This document shows positions 16,775-23,703 of a stretch of DNA of 64,000 nucleotides, piece by piece. Every line of letters starts with the position of its first letter. The first letter of the stretch is position 1. Below the pieces are notes generated by a model, which did no database searches, had not been told where the DNA came from, and was given only the letters and a program-made list of their open reading frames with translations. The DNA is from Quadrisphaera sp. DSM 44207 (GTDB taxonomy: Bacteria; Actinomycetota; Actinomycetes; Actinomycetales; Quadrisphaeraceae): assembly GCF_900101335.1 (NCBI RefSeq), contig NZ_FNKA01000001.1, positions 1,178,001-1,242,000 on the forward strand, read 5' to 3'. The translations under genes were made by a program, and so were the position numbers.

Positions 16775-18424
16775 ATGGCGCCCATGCACCCCCGCGCCGG
16801 CACCCGCGCCCGTCCCGAGGACCTCGTCGACCTCGACGCCCTGCTGTCCGCCTACGCGGACGTCGAGCCCGACCCGAGCGACCCCGCGCAGCGGGTCGTC
16901 TTCGGCACCTCCGGGCACCGCGGCTCGTCCCTGGACGCCGCCTTCAACGAGGCGCACATCCTCGCGACCACGCAGGCGATCGTGGAGCACCGCGCCGCCC
17001 AGGGCGTGAGCGGGCCGCTGCTCATCGGCCGCGACCCCCACGCGCTGTCCGAGCCGGCCTGGCGCACGGCGCTGGAGGTCCTCGCCGGCAACGACGTGCA
17101 GGTGCTCGTGGACTCCCGCGACGGCTACACGCCCACGCCGGCGGTCTCCCACGCCGTCCTGCGGCTGAACCGCGAGCGCGGCGCCGGCACGGCCGACGGG
17201 ATCGTGGTGACGCCGTCCCACAACCCCCCGCGCGACGGCGGCTTCAAGTACAACCCCCCGCACGGCGGCCCGGCCGGCTCGGAGGCGACGAGCGCCATCG
17301 CGGCGCGCGCCAACGAGCTGCTCGAGAACGGGCTCGACGGCGTGCGCCGCGTGCCGTTCGAGCGGGCGCGGGCGGCGGCGGAGGGCTTCGACTTCCTCTC
17401 CTCCTACGTCGACGACCTGCCCAGCGCGCTCGACCTGGAGGCCGTGCGGCGCGAGGCGGTGCGCATCGGCGCCGACCCGCTCGGCGGCGCCTCCGTGAGC
17501 TACTGGGGGGAGATCGCCGAGCGGCACGGCCTGCAGCTGAGCGTCGTCGACGACACCGTCGACCCGCGCTGGTCGTTCATGCCGTTGGACTCCGACGGCA
17601 AGATCCGCATGGACTGCTCCTCGCCGTCGGCGATGGCGAACCTCATCACGACGATGCAGGGCGAGGCGCAGTACGACATCGCCACCGGCAACGACGCGGA
17701 CGCCGACCGGCACGGCATCGTCACCCCCGACGGCGGGCTGATGAACCCGAACCACTACCTCGCCGTGGCGATCTCCTACCTGTTCAGCCACCGGCCGCGG
17801 TGGGGCGCGGAGGTGGCGGTGGGCAAGACGCTCGTGTCGTCGTCCATGATCGACCGGGTGGTGGCCGCGCTGGGGCGGCGCCTGCTCGAGGTGCCGGTGG
17901 GGTTCAAGCACTTCGTGCCCGGGCTGCTCGACGGGTCCGTGGGCTTCGGCGGGGAGGAGTCCGCCGGCGCCTCCTTCCTGCGCACCGACGGCACGGTGTG
18001 GACGACGGACAAGGACGGCATCCTCCTGGCGCTGCTGGCCAGCGAGATCCGCGGCGCGACCGGCCGCAGCCCGAGCGAGCTGTACGCGCAGCTCGTCGCC
18101 GAGCACGGCGACCCCGCCTACGCGCGCGTGGACGCTCCCGCCTCCCGGGAGGAGAAGGCGCGCCTGGCCCGCCTCAGCCCCTCGGACGTGAGCGCCGGGG
18201 AGCTGGCGGGCCAGCCGATCACCGCGGTGCTCACGCGGGCGCCGGGCAACGGGGAGGCGATCGGCGGCCTGAAGGTGCTCACGCAGGACGCGTGGTTCGC
18301 GGCGCGGCCCTCGGGCACCGAGGACGTGTACAAGATCTACGCCGAGTCCTTCCGCGGCCGCTCCCACCTGGCGCAGGTGCAGGAGGAGGCCCGCGCGGTC
18401 GTCTCCGCCGCCCTGGCCGGCTGA
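16775..18424 (+). CDS. pgm: Alpha-D-glucose phosphate-specific phosphoglucomutase
   Basis: Interconverts glucose 1-phosphate and glucose 6-phosphate, linking glycolysis to glycogen, trehalose and wall sugars. The phosphoserine loop is [13 protein letters not shown], the metal loop DADADRHG, the sugar loop GEESAGASF, and the C-terminal phosphate loop [12 protein letters not shown]. The N terminus [15 protein letters not shown] matches the bacterial Pgm family. ATG 16775 is preferred because CGGAG lies seven bases upstream; ATG 16784 is the alternative and matches the usual MHPRAG start. The product is about 549 residues, as expected. Confidence 0.95.
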   Translation: MAPMHPRAGTRARPEDLVDLDALLSAYADVEPDPSDPAQRVVFGTSGHRGSSLDAAFNEAHILATTQAIVEHRAAQGVSGPLLIGRDPHALSEPAWRTALEVLAGNDVQVLVDSRDGYTPTPAVSHAVLRLNRERGAGTADGIVVTPSHNPPRDGGFKYNPPHGGPAGSEATSAIAARANELLENGLDGVRRVPFERARAAAEGFDFLSSYVDDLPSALDLEAVRREAVRIGADPLGGASVSYWGEIAERHGLQLSVVDDTVDPRWSFMPLDSDGKIRMDCSSPSAMANLITTMQGEAQYDIATGNDADADRHGIVTPDGGLMNPNHYLAVAISYLFSHRPRWGAEVAVGKTLVSSSMIDRVVAALGRRLLEVPVGFKHFVPGLLDGSVGFGGEESAGASFLRTDGTVWTTDKDGILLALLASEIRGATGRSPSELYAQLVAEHGDPAYARVDAPASREEKARLARLSPSDVSAGELAGQPITAVLTRAPGNGEAIGGLKVLTQDAWFAARPSGTEDVYKIYAESFRGRSHLAQVQEEARAVVSAALAG

Positions 18425-18437
18425 GCGCCGGACGCGC

Positions 18438-18779
18438 TCAGGCGCGCCGGCCGCGGCTCGCCGGTGCGGCGTCCTCCCGGTCGTCGTCGCGGTAGGCGCG
18501 CAGCTCGCGGCGCGCTCGGGAGCGGTCGCGACGGCGCTCCTCGCGCCGGACGTGGTAGCCGGTGCACTCCCGGCACCCGTCGTGGCTGTCCTGGCCGTAG
18601 GAGTCGCTGACGCCCCAGTAGCAGCCGCTCGTGCGGGAGCTCGCGGAGGCGCTCGCGGCGGTGATCTCCTCCGGCAGCGTGCACGGCCCGTCCTTGTGGT
18701 CGTGCACCGGCCGGCAGGTCCCCATCGGGGTGTCGGCCAGCCGCACCCACACGGGTCGGGTCTTGTCGGTCCTGCTCAT
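18438..18779 (-). CDS. Small Cys/His-containing hypothetical protein
   Basis: 113 residues beginning SRTDKTRPVWVRLAD. It contains CRPVHDHKDGPCTLP, a single Cys-Tyr-Trp, and CRECTGYHVRREERRRDRSR, so it has several Cys and His residues that could bind metal, plus a strongly basic C-terminal half. Proteins starting with (S/A)RTDKTRP are common in Actinobacteria, always as hypotheticals. The ATG at 18779 is the first codon of the conserved-looking part. It is convergent with pgm, 13 bases away. No function can be given. Confidence 0.7.
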   Translation of the reverse strand: MSRTDKTRPVWVRLADTPMGTCRPVHDHKDGPCTLPEEITAASASASSRTSGCYWGVSDSYGQDSHDGCRECTGYHVRREERRRDRSRARRELRAYRDDDREDAAPASRGRRA

Positions 18780-19092
18780 GCGGTCGCCTCCCGGCTCCGG
18801 AACGCCCCGGGGTGGGGTCGTCGTCAGACCAGGTGTCCCGTGCTCGCCTCCGATGTCGTCGCTCGCGGACCCGACTCCGATCGTCCCACGGACGGAACGA
18901 GCCCCCACGTGCCGACCACCGGCCGCGGCTCAGCGGACGAGCTGGGCGCGGACGCCGTCCACGAGGCGCTGGACGCCGTGCGCGACGTGCTCCTCGGCAG
19001 GAGCGTCACACCCCGCCCGCTCACCCACCCGAGGAGGAGCTGGTGGTCGCCTCGGACCTGCACCACGCGTCGGAGGGCGCTGCTCGGCGTGC
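18780..19092. other. 313-base stretch without a clear gene; possible frameshifted remnant
   Basis: From 18908 the plus strand codes GSADELGADAVHEALDAVRDVLLG in one frame. From about 19030 the coding-looking sequence (PEEELVVASDLHHASEG) is in another frame. This would fit a small gene broken by an indel, but there is no family match and no good start. No promoter or repeat stands out. Confidence 0.3.
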
Positions 19093-20751
19093 TCAGCTGA
19101 CGGGGGTGGCGGTGAGATCCACGCCCTCGCGAGCCGCGTGGTGGTCCTCCTCGCGCTTGCGCGGCATGGCCAGGAAGGTCCAGGCCGCGGCGAGGACGGC
19201 GAGGACAGCGCTGGTGAGCATCGCCGCGGTCAGTCCGTCCACCCACGCCTGGGTCGCGGCGTCGACCAGGGCGTGTGCTGCTGGTGCGCCGGCGGTGCTC
19301 ACGAGGACGGGGGCGACACCGTCCACGGCGACGGCGAAGCTCTTCTCGGCCGCCTCTGCCAGGGGTGCTGGCAGCGCGGTCAGCGCAGTGGCGATGCCGT
19401 CCCGATAGCCAGCGGCGATCATCGTGCCGAGCACCGCGATGCCCAGGGCGGCGCCCAGCTCGCGGATGGTGTCGTTCATCGCGGCTCCCATCCCGGAGCG
19501 GCTCCTGGGCACCGCGGCGAGGACGAGGTTCGTGGCCGGGACCATGACGAACGTCATGCCGGCGGTCACGACGGCCAGCGGCCAGATGATCTGCGCGTAG
19601 GTGCTGTCCGCGGTCCAGGCCGAGGCGATGAGGAAGCCGCCGGCGATGACGGCCAGGCCGGACCCGATCGTCACCTTGGCTCCCAGGCGCGACCAAGCAC
19701 TCGTGGCCACCGGTGAGAGGACCAGGACCGGGACCAGGATGGGGAGCATGCGCAACGCGGACTCGAGGGAGCCCATGCCCAGCACGAGCTGGAACACCTG
19801 AGCGAGGAGGAAGAACGCGCCGCTGAGGGCCAAGAAGGCGACGAGCGCAGCGACGGAGGACACGGTGAACAGGGGGTTAGCGAACAGGGCGAGGTCGAGC
19901 ATCGGGTTCGGCACCCACCGCTCCCAAGCGACGAAGGCGCCGATCCCGACCACCGCCGCGGCCATGCCGACGAGGATGTCCGGCGCGGTCCAGCCCCGGT
20001 TCGGTCCTTCGACGATCGCGTAGACGAGTCCGAGGACCCCGGTGGTGGAGAGCAGTCCACCGACCCAGTCGACGGCGGTTCGCTCCTCGTCCCGAGATTC
20101 GGGGGTGAGGACCTGGTTGGCCAGCAGGGCGGCACCACCGAAGCCGACGCTGAGGACGAAGACGGACTGCCATGCGAAGTGCTCGAGCAGGAACCCGCCA
20201 GCGATCGCGCCGATCCCCGACCCGACACCCGCGACGGCGGTCCAGGCGGCGATGGCACTGGCGCGCTGGCCGCGGGGGAAGACTGCGTTGATCACCGAGA
20301 GGGTCGCGGGCATGACGAACGCGGCGCCGAGGCCCATCACGCCTCGGGCGACCATGACCTCGATGCCGCTGGTGGCGACGAAGCCGGCGTAAGCGGCCGC
20401 CGCGGTGAAGAGCACCACCCCGGCCTGCAGGAGCAGCTTGCGCCCGTACCGGTCGCTGACGGCGCCGGAGGTGAACAGCAGGGCTGCGAAGACCAGGGAG
20501 TACAGATCCACGACCCAGGTCTGCTGGGTGCTCGTGATCTCCAGGTCGGTGGTCATCTGAGGCAGGGCCAGGTTCAGGCTGGAGTTGGCCAGCATCACGG
20601 AGAGCAGGCTGATGAACATCGCGGTCGCGGTCAGCCACCGCCGGGCGAACACCACCGGGGTGATGCCCTCGGCGATGGCGTCGGCCAGGCGCTGCTGATG
20701 CACCTGCGCTCGGTCGCGCCGTCGGCTGGTCGATCGGTGGATCCCGGACAT
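19093..20751 (-). CDS. DHA2-family (14-TM) drug efflux transporter
   Basis: Major facilitator of 552 residues in the EmrB/QacA group, a drug:proton antiporter of the cytoplasmic membrane. About 14 hydrophobic segments are seen. Motif A is SDRYGRKLLLQAG after helix 2, and the antiporter motif C region reads GVGSGIGAIAGGFLLEHFAWQSVF. The ATG start at 20751 has GAGGAG at seven bases. The gene is divergent from a TetR gene, with a palindrome in its promoter, so it is almost certainly under that repressor. A leader of about 195 bases with a small ORF precedes it. Its DNA is a little less GC-rich than the neighbours. The drug is unknown. Confidence 0.92.
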   Translation of the reverse strand: MSGIHRSTSRRRDRAQVHQQRLADAIAEGITPVVFARRWLTATAMFISLLSVMLANSSLNLALPQMTTDLEITSTQQTWVVDLYSLVFAALLFTSGAVSDRYGRKLLLQAGVVLFTAAAAYAGFVATSGIEVMVARGVMGLGAAFVMPATLSVINAVFPRGQRASAIAAWTAVAGVGSGIGAIAGGFLLEHFAWQSVFVLSVGFGGAALLANQVLTPESRDEERTAVDWVGGLLSTTGVLGLVYAIVEGPNRGWTAPDILVGMAAAVVGIGAFVAWERWVPNPMLDLALFANPLFTVSSVAALVAFLALSGAFFLLAQVFQLVLGMGSLESALRMLPILVPVLVLSPVATSAWSRLGAKVTIGSGLAVIAGGFLIASAWTADSTYAQIIWPLAVVTAGMTFVMVPATNLVLAAVPRSRSGMGAAMNDTIRELGAALGIAVLGTMIAAGYRDGIATALTALPAPLAEAAEKSFAVAVDGVAPVLVSTAGAPAAHALVDAATQAWVDGLTAAMLTSAVLAVLAAAWTFLAMPRKREEDHHAAREGVDLTATPVS

Positions 20752-20879
20752 GGCAGAGCTCCTCGGGCACGGGATGGGCGCAGGCGTGGGGAACAGGGGA
20801 CGCGGACGGACCGGGCCTGGTACCGGTGACTGGGGGGACCGGCGCGCCGGGCGGAGGTCCTACCGCGAGCGGGCGGTGA

Positions 20880-20945
20880 TCAGGAGCGCCACAGCGGGAC
20901 CCCGGCGCGACCGTTCGGGTACGGGACGGCACACGCGGTTCTCAT
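20880..20945 (-). CDS. Putative leaderless 21-codon leader peptide of the efflux gene
   Basis: ATG at 20945 lies about eight bases from the -10 of the efflux promoter, so the transcript would begin at or within a base of this codon. The frame codes MRTACAVPYPNGRAGVPLWRS and stops at 20880-20882. It ends 128 bases before the efflux start. It could be a regulatory leader ORF sensed by stalled ribosomes, or chance. Evidence is position only. Confidence 0.4.
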   Translation of the reverse strand: MRTACAVPYPNGRAGVPLWRS

Positions 20946-20952
20946 GGGCCTG

Positions 20953-20981
20953 ACCGTACCTGCCGGTTGACAGGTAGGCAA
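20953..20981 (-). promoter_or_regulatory. Efflux promoter with TetR-type operator in the spacer
   Basis: On the minus strand, TTGCCT (20981-20976) and TACGGT (20958-20953) are 17 bases apart. The 20-base inverted repeat TACCTGCCGGTTGACAGGTA (20957-20976) has perfect 6-bp arms TACCTG/CAGGTA and fills the spacer. A third half-site CAGGTA lies at 20990-20995, next to the divergent TetR promoter. Binding there would block both genes. Confidence 0.7.
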
Positions 20982-21000
20982 CTAGCCGACAGGTAAGCCT

Positions 21001-21006
21001 TAGGAT
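21001..21006 (+). promoter_or_regulatory. -10 element of the tetR gene (leaderless)
   Basis: TAGGAT lies six bases before the ATG at 21013, so transcription probably starts at the A of the start codon. No Shine-Dalgarno sequence is present, which agrees. Confidence 0.55.
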
Positions 21007-21012
21007 GTCCGC

Positions 21013-21573
21013 ATGCCCCGCCCGAGCATCGACACCCGCTCCGAGGCCAAGGCGGTCGCCCTGAAGCTGTTCTCGACCAACGGCTTCGAACAGACCAGCT
21101 TGCGGGAGATCGCAGAGCGCCTGGGCATCACCAAGGCGGCGCTGTACTACCACTTCCCCTCCAAGACCGAGCTGCTGAACGAGCTCCTCGATCCCTTGGT
21201 CTCGGACCTGGCCGACTTCCTCACCGCCGCTGCGGCGCTCGGGCCCGAACAGCCTCGGCAGATCCTCGAGGCCTTCTTCGACGTCTGCGCCCGTCACCGG
21301 CTCCTCTACCAGTGGTTGCTGTTCGACGTCCGGGCGCTCCGGCGCAGCCAGCCGGACGCCGTGGAACCCCTGGTGCACTGGCGCGACCAGCTCGAGCAGC
21401 TGCTGATCCGCGGATCAGCGCCGGAGGAGCGCATCCGCGTCGTCGCTGCGCTCGGTGGTCTGCAGGACTGCGTCGGAGGGTTGAGGGACCTGCCGGTCGA
21501 GACGATCCGCACAGCGGCCGTCGATGCGGCCCTGCGCGCTCTGCTCCCAGGACCGACCACCACAGGGGGTTGA
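21013..21573 (+). CDS. TetR-family transcriptional repressor
   Basis: 186 residues. The N-terminal helix-turn-helix domain is clear: AVALKLFSTNGFEQTSLREIAERLGITKAALYYHFPSKTELL is typical from residue 14 on (given here as the motif FEQTSLREIAERLG plus YYHFPSKTELL). The rest is a helical ligand-binding domain with no informative motifs. The gene is divergent from the DHA2 efflux gene and shares an operator region with it, so it should repress both and release on binding the exported drug. It is probably translated from a leaderless message. Confidence 0.92.
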   Translation: MPRPSIDTRSEAKAVALKLFSTNGFEQTSLREIAERLGITKAALYYHFPSKTELLNELLDPLVSDLADFLTAAAALGPEQPRQILEAFFDVCARHRLLYQWLLFDVRALRRSQPDAVEPLVHWRDQLEQLLIRGSAPEERIRVVAALGGLQDCVGGLRDLPVETIRTAAVDAALRALLPGPTTTGG

Positions 21574-21923
21574 CCAGCCGCCGCAGCAGGTGTCGGCGCT
21601 CCTGACGACGTGACGAGGCTCGGCGCATGCCGGGTCGCCGGTACGGCGCTCCCGACCCATCTCGCTGGCGCACGCCGTAGGTCGAGTCGCAGCCTTCGGG
21701 TGCACAGCGGGGTCGATGGCCTCGCGCGGCGCCGGGGACGGGTGCACGTGCTCGCCGTCGTGGCCGGCGACGACGCTCAGCTCGACGGCCCGTCAAGGGC
21801 GCTCACCGCGCGCGGCAGGATCGTGGAGGGACTCCGCGGCCTGACCGGGTCGGGCCACGACGGTCCGCTCCCCCGCTGAGGGCCAGGCGGCGCCCGCCTC
21901 CCACCGGGCCCGCCCGGGCGTCG
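21574..21923. other. 350-base stretch without a clear gene
   Basis: A plus-strand frame ends at 21879 and could start at GTG 21742 (VHVLAVVAGDDAQLDGPSR), but it has no ribosome-binding site and no family match. The last 60 bases are rich in GCCCGCC/GGGC inverted segments that may act as terminator for the partition operon, which ends at 21924. Confidence 0.3.
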
Positions 21924-22439
21924 TCAGCGACCGGAGTCGGCGCGGTCCGCGCGGAGGTCGAGCGGCGCCAGCCCGACGCTGGCGCGCAGCTCGTCCTCCG
22001 TGGTGCCGGACAGGCGCTCCGGGTGGGTGAGCAGGAGGTCGACGGCGACCCGCACCAGGGTGTTGTCGGTGATCCGCTCCCCCGTGCCGCTGCGGCGCCC
22101 GCCCCGGCGGGCCTCGTTCAGGGCGCGGCTGAGCTGGGTGAGCTGGTCGACCTGGTGCGGGTGCATCCGGGTCTCCCGGCGCACCAGCCGCAGGTACTTC
22201 GGTCGTCCGGAACTCTGGAAGTCTGGATCTCTGGCAGCATCGGAGTCGTCCGGCCCGGGTGTCCCCACCTCGACGGCGGCGGCCGGTGCCGCGGCCTGCG
22301 GCTGCTCGTCGGGACCGGACGCGCCGAGGCGGTTGGAGCGCAGCAGGCGCGCGGGGGAGGACGCGCCGAGCGCCGTCGGCGGCTGGGTGCGCGAGGGGAG
22401 GCCGGACAGGGCGCGGCGCGGGCTGGGCTGGTCCTTCAT
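21924..22439 (-). CDS. ParB-like centromere-binding partner of ParA (ribbon-helix-helix type)
   Basis: 171 residues. The first half is Pro/Ala-rich and probably flexible. The second half, after RPKYLRLVRRETRMHPHQ, reads as a beta strand and two helices (VDQLTQLSRALNEARR, then ITDNTLVRVAVDLLLTHPE), the layout of ribbon-helix-helix DNA binders used by plasmid partition systems. The ATG at 22439 overlaps the parA stop (ATGA). The codons for ARDPDFQSSG are built from TCTGG repeats in 8-bp phase, the same repeats found upstream of parA, so the protein may bind within its own gene. The family is assigned from layout and context. Confidence 0.7.
   Translation of the reverse strand: MKDQPSPRRALSGLPSRTQPPTALGASSPARLLRSNRLGASGPDEQPQAAAPAAAVEVGTPGPDDSDAARDPDFQSSGRPKYLRLVRRETRMHPHQVDQLTQLSRALNEARRGGRRSGTGERITDNTLVRVAVDLLLTHPERLSGTTEDELRASVGLAPLDLRADRADSGR
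22214..22234 (-). repeat. Intragenic TCTGG triplet repeat, 8-bp period
   Basis: TCTGG occurs at 22214, 22222 and 22230, each exactly 8 bp apart, inside the ParB-like gene. These match the CCAGA/TCTGG arrays upstream of parA. Likely a third binding site for the partition protein. Confidence 0.65.
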
Positions 22440-23365
22440 CGCTGCTCCTGGAGGCGACGGGGCGAGGGGACCGCGAGCTGCTCGGCCGCGGTGATGCGCT
22501 CGACGATCTCCTGACCGAGGGCGTGGAAGTCCTCGGCCAGGCCGATCGCGCTGCGCGAGCGGGGCCCGTCCCCCTCCTCGGCGCGCCGGCGCAGCTCCCA
22601 CCAGCGCGGGCCGGAGAGCACCGCCTCCTCGAGCTCGTGGACGAGCAGCCCGCGGTCGCGGGTCTCCTGCGCCGCGGCCTCGGCGTGGCGGATCGCCGAG
22701 CCCAGCACGACGTCCGCCTCCCCTCCCAGGTCCTCGGCGACGGCCTGGCGGGCGCCGTCGGTGACCCGGCGCGCGACGCGGTTGACGCCGAAGAGCACCA
22801 CCCCCAGCAGGTCCAGGTCGGGGTTGACGTCCAGGACGGCGTCCAGGCGCCGGGCGACGTCCCGCAGGCCCTTGCGGGAGCTGGCGTCGGTCTTGACCGG
22901 GATCAGGGCCCAGCGGGCTGCCGCCAGGGCCGCCTGCTGCAGCGTCTCCTGGCCGGGAGGGCAGTCGATGAGGACGAGGTCGTAGTCCTCGACGTGGGGC
23001 GCCAGGGCGTTCGCCAGCGCGGTCTTGGCCCCCCGGGGGTCCTTGTGGGCCCGCGTGGTCAGGCCGGCGGCCGCCATGTCCAGGGCTGCTCCCCCGACCA
23101 GGACGTCCAGGCCGGGGCGGATGCCGCGCTGGGGGCTGACCGGGGCGTCGAAGGTCAGCGCCTGGGCCAGGGCGCGGCCGGCGTCGTCGACCTCGGTGCC
23201 GCCGTAGCCCAGCTCCTCGGCGAGGTTGCCCTGCGGGTCCAGGTCGACCAGGAGCACCCGCTGGGAACCGGCGGCGAGCATCCCGCCCACGTTCGCGGTG
23301 ATCGTGGTCTTGCCCACGCCGCCCTTGCCGTTGACCACGGCGATGATCCGACCGCCATCGGCCAT
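22436..23365 (-). CDS. ParA-family partition ATPase
   Basis: 309-residue Walker-type ATPase. The deviant Walker A KGGVGKTT is at residues 14-21, preceded by IIAVVNG, followed by VLLVDLDPQGNLAEELGY (switch region) and DLVLIDCPPGQETL (Walker B). There is no N-terminal DNA-binding domain, so it is a small ParA of the plasmid Ib-like or orphan kind. It would bind the nucleoid and move DNA bound by the partner gene downstream, with which it overlaps. The ATG start at 23365 has GGAGGA at four to nine bases. The upstream 340 bases hold the repeat arrays that probably serve as centromere and operator. Confidence 0.9.
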   Translation of the reverse strand: MADGGRIIAVVNGKGGVGKTTITANVGGMLAAGSQRVLLVDLDPQGNLAEELGYGGTEVDDAGRALAQALTFDAPVSPQRGIRPGLDVLVGGAALDMAAAGLTTRAHKDPRGAKTALANALAPHVEDYDLVLIDCPPGQETLQQAALAAARWALIPVKTDASSRKGLRDVARRLDAVLDVNPDLDLLGVVLFGVNRVARRVTDGARQAVAEDLGGEADVVLGSAIRHAEAAAQETRDRGLLVHELEEAVLSGPRWWELRRRAEEGDGPRSRSAIGLAEDFHALGQEIVERITAAEQLAVPSPRRLQEQR

Positions 23366-23418
23366 GGTTCCTCCGCTCGTCGATCGGGCCCGTCAAGCCC
23401 CCTGCCAGGCACGAACTT

Positions 23419-23468
23419 CCAGAGTTCCAGCGTCTGGTAGTCCAGAGTTCGGGAGTGCGGCCCTCTGG
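23419..23468. repeat. Centromere/operator-like array 1
   Basis: Pentamers: CCAGA at 23419, CCAGC at 23427 (8 bp on), inverted TCTGG at 23433, CCAGA at 23442 and TCTGG at 23464. A GTTCGGGAG segment follows at 23447, as in array 2. About 55-100 bases upstream of the parA start. Confidence 0.6.
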
Positions 23469-23544
23469 AAGACCGGACGTCTGTGCTCCAGGCAGCACGG
23501 TACGAAGAAAACCTGCGACGGACCAGCCCGGGTCGACACCCGCT

Positions 23545-23587
23545 CCAGAGTTCCAGAACGCCAGATCAACAGGGTTCCAGACTCTGG
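23545..23587. repeat. Centromere/operator-like array 2, 8-bp phased
   Basis: CCAGA occurs at 23545, 23553, 23561 and 23577, all on one 8-bp grid, with a degenerate ACAGG at 23569. An inverted TCTGG at 23583 closes the array. This is the most regular of the three arrays in the locus. Confidence 0.7.
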
Positions 23588-23703
23588 TAGTTCGGGATCC
23601 TGGTCGACAGAGCTCGACGAACGGGTTCCGCTGCGCACCCGCTGGCACCGGCACCAGGCCGCCCTGGCAGGCTGGACGGCCGCCGGGCAGCGGGGGAGGC
23701 GCG

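Larger units (their letters stand above)
23366..23703. promoter_or_regulatory. Intergenic region between parA and helD-like gene: parA promoter and centromere-like repeats
   Basis: 338 bases with no gene. The sequence is markedly less GC-rich than the surroundings and carries two arrays of CCAGA/TCTGG pentamers (listed separately) plus single copies of CCAG between them. The two arrays share the element CTGGTAGT...TTCGGGA and look like diverged duplicates. The parA promoter must lie here, but no strong -35/-10 pair could be fixed. Confidence 0.65.

Noticed and set aside
21610-21879. 89-residue ORF between tetR and the partition genes
   Set aside because: There is no ribosome-binding site, no family match, and its first half has no coding character.
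22214-23587. CRISPR-like array
   Set aside because: The repeats are 5-mers on an 8-bp grid without spacers of 30 bases or cas genes; they fit a centromere/operator instead.
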